Assembly: GCA_047972145.1 (NCBI GenBank) | Contig: JBKEAI010000229.1 | Location: 1-5,706 of the forward strand | Origin: JAMLGJ01 sp047972145 | GTDB lineage: Bacteria; Actinomycetota; Acidimicrobiia; Acidimicrobiales; Microtrichaceae | Direction: 5' to 3' | Length of the DNA stretch: 5,706 bases | In this document: positions 1 through 4,092 of the stretch, in pieces | Numbering within the stretch: position 1 is the first letter of the stretch | Layout of the letters: each line of letters starts with the position of its first letter | Program-made: the position numbers and the translations under genes | The notes under the pieces: model-generated | Told to the model about the DNA's origin: nothing | Database searches by the model: none | Seen by the model: only the letters and a program-made list of their open reading frames with translations

Positions 1-5
1 TGCCC

Positions 6-296
6 CTACTCGTAGGGCTCCGTGATGAGACGAAGCTGGCTGACCGCGTCGAGAACCTCCGCCGTTTCCGCATCGGTCAAGCTCCGACCAACGAGCCCGG
101 CCGAGTTGACGAACTCCAGCCGGTTCGACTCGGACTCAAGCTCAGCGAGCCACTTCTGGTCAGCTTCCTCGTAGAGCAGCCCGATCAGGGACTCCACATC
201 GCTGATCAACCGGTGAAGGCTCGAGTCGCCAGCCTCATACGCATCCAGGCACGCACGAAGCCGAGCGACATGCCGCTGGCCCAGTTCCGAGATCAT
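6..296 (-). CDS. Putative immunity protein for the DUF4258-like toxin, small helical protein
   Basis: This 96-residue acidic, largely helical protein has the pattern MISELGQRHVARLRACLDAY, then SLHRLISDVESLIGLL, KWLAELESES, and a last helix (DAETAEVLDAVSQLRLI). I do not know a named domain, but small proteins with this opening and an RLIxDxESLI helix seem familiar from actinobacterial genomes beside DUF4258-like and other toxins. The antidote role is inferred mainly from position: it follows the toxin with an ATGA overlap (293-296), as the CdiI-like gene does in the preceding pair. There is no convincing Shine-Dalgarno, so coupled translation is likely. It ends with TAG five bases from the window edge, so what follows (another pair or the operon terminator) is not visible. 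Confidence 0.85.
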   Translation of the reverse strand: MISELGQRHVARLRACLDAYEAGDSSLHRLISDVESLIGLLYEEADQKWLAELESESNRLEFVNSAGLVGRSLTDAETAEVLDAVSQLRLITEPYE

Positions 297-853
297 CGCG
301 GTTTGAACTGCCCGTAGCTGACGGTGCGCACGGAGCCATCCGCGTTCAGCACCACACTGATGTTGTTGGACTGGCTGTAGTGGATGATCGAGCCGTCAGC
401 ACCGCGGACCGGTGTGCTGCCACGGATGGCGTCATCCACCGCGCTCGGCATGATCCCTCGCCCTTGCATCCGGTCGAGAGCATGCCCCGTGTACTGGCGA
501 CCCCCGATCGACGCCGACGAGTTGGTGGCGGGCGCGATATCGATCGGACTTCCACGCCGACCGATCGGCGCCGTCGCATCATCTAGGAACGTTGTTCCTC
601 TTGGGGTAACAAGTGACACCACCACCCCGTCGTCAAACAGCAGGCCCGAGGTCCCGACAACAGCAGGGGAAACACCCGGTGCGGACCCGACGGCGGGGGC
701 GGTTTCGGGGTTGATGGCCGCGACGCCGATTCCGGCTCCAGCAGATGGGGACACGGACGCGGTTGGGGCTGCGAGACCGACAACTGCGACGAGGACGGCG
801 AGCAGGACTGCGACGTGCCTAACGTGAGCGGCGCGATCAGCGACCTTCGACAC
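293..853 (-). CDS. Exported short toxin with DUF4258/RelE-like (BECR) C-terminal domain
   Basis: I choose the GTG at 853 (186 residues) over the ATG at 895, because a full AGGAGG lies nine bases before 853 while nothing similar precedes 895; this also reduces the overlap with the upstream gene from 59 to 17 bases. The resulting N-terminus is a good signal peptide: basic n-region (K3, R7, R12), hydrophobic core at about 13-29 (VAVLLAVLVAVVGLAAP). A Ala/Pro/Val-rich linker runs to about 118. The C-terminal domain (about 119-186) has YTGHALDRMQGRGIMPSAVD (121-140), TPVRGADGS, IIHYSQSNNISVVLN and VRTVSYGQF. This pattern is typical of small RNase toxins of the DUF4258 / BECR type, which share the RelE-barnase-colicin E5 fold; H124, R128, R132 and H158 are candidate active-site residues. 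The predicted target is RNA in a rival cell. It overlaps the following gene by ATGA. Confidence 0.88.
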   Translation of the reverse strand: MSKVADRAAHVRHVAVLLAVLVAVVGLAAPTASVSPSAGAGIGVAAINPETAPAVGSAPGVSPAVVGTSGLLFDDGVVVSLVTPRGTTFLDDATAPIGRRGSPIDIAPATNSSASIGGRQYTGHALDRMQGRGIMPSAVDDAIRGSTPVRGADGSIIHYSQSNNISVVLNADGSVRTVSYGQFKPR

Positions 854-1133
854 GCCTGACGACCTCCTCAAGCCAGGACCGCCAAGTCCATCCATCTGCC
901 GGCGGCAGGTAGCCCGAACTGAGATCCGAGACCATCAGGTGGTGAAGGCCATCCTCGGCTGCACCCTCAAGGACTCGACCGACCTCAATCGTGATCCTGC
1001 TCGCCGACGCAGGCTCGCTCTTGACGAAGTCCTCCACCGCCGTCCAGGGATCCCCATACTCCTCGGGCCAGTCGAGACCAAGGTAGCCCTGAAGCAACAA
1101 CCGCAGTGCGGGAAAGTCTTGCGATTCGGTCAT
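837..1133 (-). CDS. CdiI_2-type immunity protein against the RNase A-like toxin
   Basis: This 98-residue acidic cytoplasmic protein matches the CdiI_2 family (PF18593). It has FPALRLLLQGYLGLDWPEEY (7-26) followed by GDPWTAVEDFV, then a helical middle and SSGYLPPADGWTWRSWLEEV (72-91). It is about the usual size for the family. Members sit next to RNase A-like CDI toxins and neutralise them by binding, and this gene follows such a toxin with a four-base ATGA overlap (stop 1130-1132, start 1133). No Shine-Dalgarno is visible before the ATG, so its translation probably depends on termination-reinitiation from the toxin gene, keeping antidote output tied to toxin output. Its 3' end carries the ribosome binding site of the next toxin and overlaps it by 17 bases. 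Confidence 0.94.
   Translation of the reverse strand: MTESQDFPALRLLLQGYLGLDWPEEYGDPWTAVEDFVKSEPASASRITIEVGRVLEGAAEDGLHHLMVSDLSSGYLPPADGWTWRSWLEEVVRRVEGR
863..868 (-). promoter_or_regulatory. Strong ribosome binding site (AGGAGG) deciding the GTG start at 853
   Basis: AGGAGG on the minus strand, nine bases before GTG 853, is the best Shine-Dalgarno match in the window and sits in the coding end of the CdiI-like gene. It argues against the more upstream ATG at 895. Confidence 0.75.
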
Positions 1134-1894
1134 GGTGTCGGAAACGCAGTTTGGATTCGGTAGCCGATGCCAAGCGAAGGATCTCGGACCAACACCACCC
1201 GCACCCCCGCGACGTTCTGCACCGAGGACGAGCCTTGGGCGACGTATCGGCCCACAGTGGATGATCCGCCGCCGTTGAGAACCAGCTTGTTGCCGGATCC
1301 CGCGAGCCAGGACTGCACGCCTGACGAATTCGCTGACAGCACCTCAGCGATCGAAGCTTCGGCCGTGGCTCGACTCGACCATGTCGAGGCACCCGCGATG
1401 TTCGGCTGCGACCGCACCCTGGCGAGCAAGTCAGCGTCGGACTTCCCAAGGTGGCGCGCCAGAGCATGGCCGCCAGCCCCCTCGTGGGCTGCCAGACCAC
1501 CACCCGGCACAAGGCGTGAACTAATTGGGGTCCTTGTCAGCAGCGAAGTGGTCGTAGATGTGTCCTCGCCCCGGGCACATGGCGAGACGATCCCACCTCC
1601 ACCAGCTGTTACCTGGGGGGATGGGCCCTCAGCGGTCTCCGGACCACTCGTATCGACGGGTGGCACAACGCGAGGGTCGTAGGCGCGGGTGGCCCCACCA
1701 GTGAACCGAACAGAAGTCTCAGTCTCATGGCTCACCACCGCAATGCGGGCCTCGGACAACTCAGCGTGATCAATCGCCTCAGCGGACGCGCCGTGCGAGA
1801 CGTCGTACGCATGGATCGCAGCATCCGCACTCGCGCCGACAAGCACGCCGACCACCACCGCAACGATGGCCACGCAACAACGGAGGGGCTGCAC
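1130..1894 (-). CDS. Secreted toxin with bacterial RNase A-like (CdiA-CT type) domain
   Basis: The 254-residue protein starts with a typical Sec signal peptide: Arg5, a hydrophobic core at about 8-20, and likely cleavage near ASADA at 21-25. A variable linker follows to about 130. The C-terminal domain (131-254) matches the bacterial RNase A-like toxin family (PF18431) described for the Yersinia kristensenii CdiA-CT: LAAHEGAGGHALARHLGKSD, a STWSS segment (170-174), W196, VRVVLVRD, then GYRIQTAFP. The active-site residues reported there (His175, Arg186, Thr276, Tyr278, from memory) correspond at a constant offset of 27 to H148, R159, T249 and F251, so the last one is Phe instead of Tyr. Predicted action is RNA cleavage in a target cell. 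The GTG start at 1894 has GAGG seven bases upstream and shares one base with the stop of the preceding gene. The ATGA overlap downstream couples it to its CdiI-like antidote. Confidence 0.93.
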   Translation of the reverse strand: MQPLRCCVAIVAVVVGVLVGASADAAIHAYDVSHGASAEAIDHAELSEARIAVVSHETETSVRFTGGATRAYDPRVVPPVDTSGPETAEGPSPQVTAGGGGIVSPCARGEDTSTTTSLLTRTPISSRLVPGGGLAAHEGAGGHALARHLGKSDADLLARVRSQPNIAGASTWSSRATAEASIAEVLSANSSGVQSWLAGSGNKLVLNGGGSSTVGRYVAQGSSSVQNVAGVRVVLVRDPSLGIGYRIQTAFPTP

Positions 1895-2331
1895 TACGTG
1901 ACCTCGGCGCCAGAGCCCATCACACGAGTTAGCACCTCATCGGCTCCGCTTGGCCTCCCGGCGAGCAGAGCGGCCAATACCTCACGCACGCTGGTGACTC
2001 GCAGGAAGCCACCCTCATCAAGGAGGCGGCCGCCCGTCACGGCGGTACCCGCCAGTACGACGACGAGAGCGAGCAGACGACTCTCAGGGGTGCGATCCCG
2101 GTCGTCCGTCGTCAGCACAACGGCGTCGCCAAACTCATGGGTCCCAGGCAACGATGCGGTCATCAGCGTCGTGGCCGCTGATCCCAGCCGAAACTGTGCT
2201 CCATCGCCCGTCACGTCAGCCGTCACCGGAATGTTCGCCCCCAGCGCTAGCCCCACCAGTAGTTCGGCCAGACGGCCAACGATCTCCGACGACGGCTCCT
2301 CTGGGCAGATGGCTGAGAACTCAACTGACAT
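1894..2331 (-). CDS. Putative immunity protein of the restriction-endonuclease-like toxin, unrecognised family
   Basis: I do not recognise this 145-residue protein. It has an N-terminal acidic segment, a predicted helix (IVGRLAELLVGLALG), a beta-like part up to about residue 75 (TADVTGDGAQFRLG, FGDAVVLTT), a hydrophobic helix (ESRLLALVVVLAGTAV, about 83-98), and a C-terminal helix (SVREVLAALLAG) near a GADEVL segment. There is no clear signal peptide. Its role is inferred from position: it follows the toxin stop by only three bases, precedes the next toxin with a one-base overlap (TAGTG), and fills the immunity slot in an otherwise strict toxin-immunity alternation. The ATG at 2331 has a G-rich GGGGTGA motif just upstream, over the stop of the toxin gene. 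The lone hydrophobic helix could be a membrane segment, but it looks more like a buried core helix. Confidence 0.8.
   Translation of the reverse strand: MSVEFSAICPEEPSSEIVGRLAELLVGLALGANIPVTADVTGDGAQFRLGSAATTLMTASLPGTHEFGDAVVLTTDDRDRTPESRLLALVVVLAGTAVTGGRLLDEGGFLRVTSVREVLAALLAGRPSGADEVLTRVMGSGAEVT
1902..1905 (-). promoter_or_regulatory. Ribosome binding site of the RNase A-like toxin gene
   Basis: GAGG on the minus strand lies seven bases before GTG 1894, within the last codons of the preceding immunity gene. It supports a start that leaves an intact signal peptide. Confidence 0.6.
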
Positions 2332-2334
2332 GGC

Positions 2335-3204
2335 TCACCCCGAGAAGACGACCCAGCCATCGGCTGTTCGCACGTAGATCGATGACACGGTTCCCTGTGT
2401 CGGTATGGCCGCGAGTCCTCGGTTGCCGAATATGGAACCGCGTGAGACGTTGCCAGCGTCGATGAACACCTCGACTCCGCGGTAGCCAGCGTTGGCCGCT
2501 GATGCTTCAGCCCGGGACGCATGCCGCAGCACGCCTGACGGCGATGACCCCGAGTACGACTTGAGCGAGACCGAGACACCGTCCAACGTCCCGTCGATCC
2601 CTGGCGCAGCTCGCCGAGCATTCCCGACGAAGGTACCGCCACGGTAGTCAACGATGCGCTGAACTTGTGCGAGTTCATGCGGCTCAAGTGCGTTCGCTAC
2701 GACGCGACCCGGCGAACCAGCCGGTAGCGCACGTGGGGTACTTGTGAGCAACAGCGGGGTCGTAGCCGTACCGTTGACCACATCGGCCATCGCATCGTGG
2801 CCGTTCGCACTGCCAGGAGCCTGGGAGAATGCAGCCTCAGCTGGCGATGCCACGCCCGCAGCAGAGCGCGCGACGACGGGCGAGTCGTACACGTAGCTAT
2901 GCGCTCGGCCGACGGTCATGCCACCCGCGCTCAACGCCTCGCTGAGAGCAACCTCGCCGTCGAGACGACCCGAAGCCCAGGCTGAGGACGAATCGGCGTC
3001 GGAGCGAGGAACGAATGAGACGGCGGATAGGCAGGCGACGCCAATCATCGCTGCGAGCGTCGTCACCAGCACGGCAAGCAGCACATGTTGACGAAGGCTC
3101 AGGAGATCAGCAGATGGTCCTCGACGAACTGAGGCGGCGACCACGAGTGACGACCGGCCGTGGACCGACGGCTGGTCGGTAGCTACACAGCAGACGGCAG
3201 CCAC
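2335..3204 (-). CDS. Membrane-anchored or exported short toxin with CDI-like restriction-endonuclease-type C-terminus
   Basis: The 289-residue protein begins with a polar stretch, then one hydrophobic segment (about 40-65, VLLAVLVTTLAAMIGVACL) that could be a signal anchor or an uncleaved signal. A low-complexity Ala/Ser-rich linker follows (about 66-163), then a compact C-terminal domain (about 165-289). That domain has E174/E177, PGIDG (201-205), VSVSLKSYSG with K215, a segment around GYRGVEVFIDAGNVSRGSIF (240-259), and a final TVSSIYVRTADGWVVF. This order (helix with Glu, GIDG, a strand ending in Lys, then GVEVYI-like) resembles C-terminal toxins of contact-dependent inhibition and RHS proteins with a PD-(D/E)XK-like fold; D204 and K215 are catalytic candidates. 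DNase versus RNase cannot be decided here. The GTG start at 3204 is set by GGAG eight bases upstream and overlaps the preceding immunity gene by 22 bases. No RHS or YD remnant is present. Confidence 0.88.
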   Translation of the reverse strand: MAAVCCVATDQPSVHGRSSLVVAASVRRGPSADLLSLRQHVLLAVLVTTLAAMIGVACLSAVSFVPRSDADSSSAWASGRLDGEVALSEALSAGGMTVGRAHSYVYDSPVVARSAAGVASPAEAAFSQAPGSANGHDAMADVVNGTATTPLLLTSTPRALPAGSPGRVVANALEPHELAQVQRIVDYRGGTFVGNARRAAPGIDGTLDGVSVSLKSYSGSSPSGVLRHASRAEASAANAGYRGVEVFIDAGNVSRGSIFGNRGLAAIPTQGTVSSIYVRTADGWVVFSG

Positions 3205-3824
3205 GTGAAACGCTCCGTTGGCACCAACTCGATGTTCGAAAAATCTCGCTCCTCAGCAACACGGCCGAATGCCTCACTCACGACCACAACGCCTGGCAAT
3301 CCTCGTGGCACGAACACATCAGCCCCGGACCAGGTCCCGTCCTCGAGGGCGAATCCCCTGATCGAGGAGATCCCGTTGCTCAGGCAGTCGTCACACTCGA
3401 CGACAGCCGCTCGCTCGATGTCGCTCCGCGACGGGTCGATGTCGGCACCCTTCAGGGAGACGGCGCCAAAGAAGTAGCGACGAGGACTCGCTGGCGCGGC
3501 CCGCAGCGTGGAAGAGACCGCCACCTCCTCCAGGTCCTCGAGCCCTGTCAGTCCTTCGTCCTCCAGCGCAGCAACGACCGCGTCTGAGACCAAGAACTCC
3601 GAACTCGATGCGAAGGCAAAGTCGCCCGCACTCTCCCCGTGAACGACAACCTGTGCGTGGTGCGGGGCCATCCACCTTCGCATCCCAACGAACCGGCCAC
3701 ACGACAGACACGCCGGTGCCTCGCCACGAGTGATCGGCTCGGTCTTGAAGAACTCCGTATCGGCGGTCGATCCACGGGCGGGCGACAGCACGTAGAACCT
3801 CTCGAACCTCCGGTCAGAAGCCAT
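3183..3824 (-). CDS. Immunity protein, SitI6 / double-CXXCG motif-like
   Basis: This 213-residue soluble protein without a signal peptide is the likely antidote to the RHS tip. It has two Cys pairs, C39-LS-C42 (followed by Gly) and C144-DD-C147, spaced as in the myxobacterial double-CXXCG paralogous family (TIGR02264/PF09535; SitI6 in the Sit toxin systems). Other features that fit the family are the SSSEFLVSDAVVAALEDEGL segment in the middle and, near the C-terminus, SGADVFVPRGLPGVVVVSEA leading to VPTERF. The second pair lacks the Gly of a strict CXXCG. The pairs probably bind a structural zinc (inference). The ATG at 3824 is supported by GAGAGG seven bases upstream, inside the last codons of the RHS gene. 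The 11-base overlap implies coupled translation. Acting by binding the tip in the cytoplasm is inferred from known immunity proteins. Confidence 0.9.
   Translation of the reverse strand: MASDRRFERFYVLSPARGSTADTEFFKTEPITRGEAPACLSCGRFVGMRRWMAPHHAQVVVHGESAGDFAFASSSEFLVSDAVVAALEDEGLTGLEDLEEVAVSSTLRAAPASPRRYFFGAVSLKGADIDPSRSDIERAAVVECDDCLSNGISSIRGFALEDGTWSGADVFVPRGLPGVVVVSEAFGRVAEERDFSNIELVPTERFTWLPSAV
3213..3216 (-). promoter_or_regulatory. Ribosome binding site fixing the GTG start at 3204
   Basis: GGAG on the minus strand sits eight bases before GTG 3204, inside the end of the upstream immunity gene. Later in-frame GTG codons have no comparable purine motif. Confidence 0.6.
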
Positions 3825-4092
3825 TCGGGAACCTCTCGATCAGATCCGATTGCGCATACCTCCCGCGCAGGAACTGCTCGAACTGCGACGTCGTGGCGTT
3901 CGGGTTCCGTGCCAGCCAGTCAACGACCTCGGTATCAAGCAGCCGATGCCATGTCTGGTATCCACGATGCGCTGCGGCGTCGACCGCCCTCGTGACGAAC
4001 CGAGGGTCTCGGGCCGTGTACTGGCCAGCAAGCGCCGGATGATCAGCCAGCGCCCCCGCGATACGACGCGAGATGACATGGTGCTCCTGGCC
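3814..4092 (-). other. Toxin tip of the RHS protein, EHH...WHR type (putative nuclease)
   Basis: The last 92 residues, from the GQEHHVISRRI motif to FPNGF, form a compact domain with His542-His543, a downstream Ala-Ala-His (580) and Trp-His-Arg (586-588), followed by DTEVVDWLARNP, QFEQFLR and a terminal RFPNGF. From memory, tips of this kind occur in myxobacterial RHS/wall-associated and SitA-type toxins and are paired with double-CXXCG immunity proteins, which is what lies next door. The clustered histidines suggest metal-dependent nuclease activity in the HNH/Endo VII style, but no experiment that I know of settles the target. Confidence 0.6.

Noticed and set aside
985..1512. Minus-strand open frame of 175 codons overlapping the RNase A-like toxin and its immunity gene.
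   Set aside because: It is an out-of-frame shadow; the RNase A-like and CdiI_2 motifs are in the other frames.
384..1682. Plus-strand open frames at 384-827 and 1167-1682.
   Set aside because: They lie opposite the DUF4258-like toxin and the RNase A-like toxin, both of which have clear protein signatures; the plus-strand products are compositionally biased.
1727..2377. Plus-strand open frame of 216 codons opposite the toxin/immunity junction.
   Set aside because: It is antisense to recognisable genes, rich in Arg/Ser/Thr as expected from antisense GC-rich codons, with no domain or convincing start signal.
293..3204. The three downstream toxins as silent orphan RHS tips used for recombination.
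   Set aside because: None shows YD repeats or an RHS core remnant before the toxin domain, and each has its own ribosome binding site and hydrophobic N-terminal segment.
6..3204. Classical cytoplasmic toxin-antitoxin modules.
   Set aside because: The toxins have export or membrane segments and long linkers, the order is toxin then antidote, and the matched families are polymorphic/CDI toxins. No DNA-binding antitoxin is visible.
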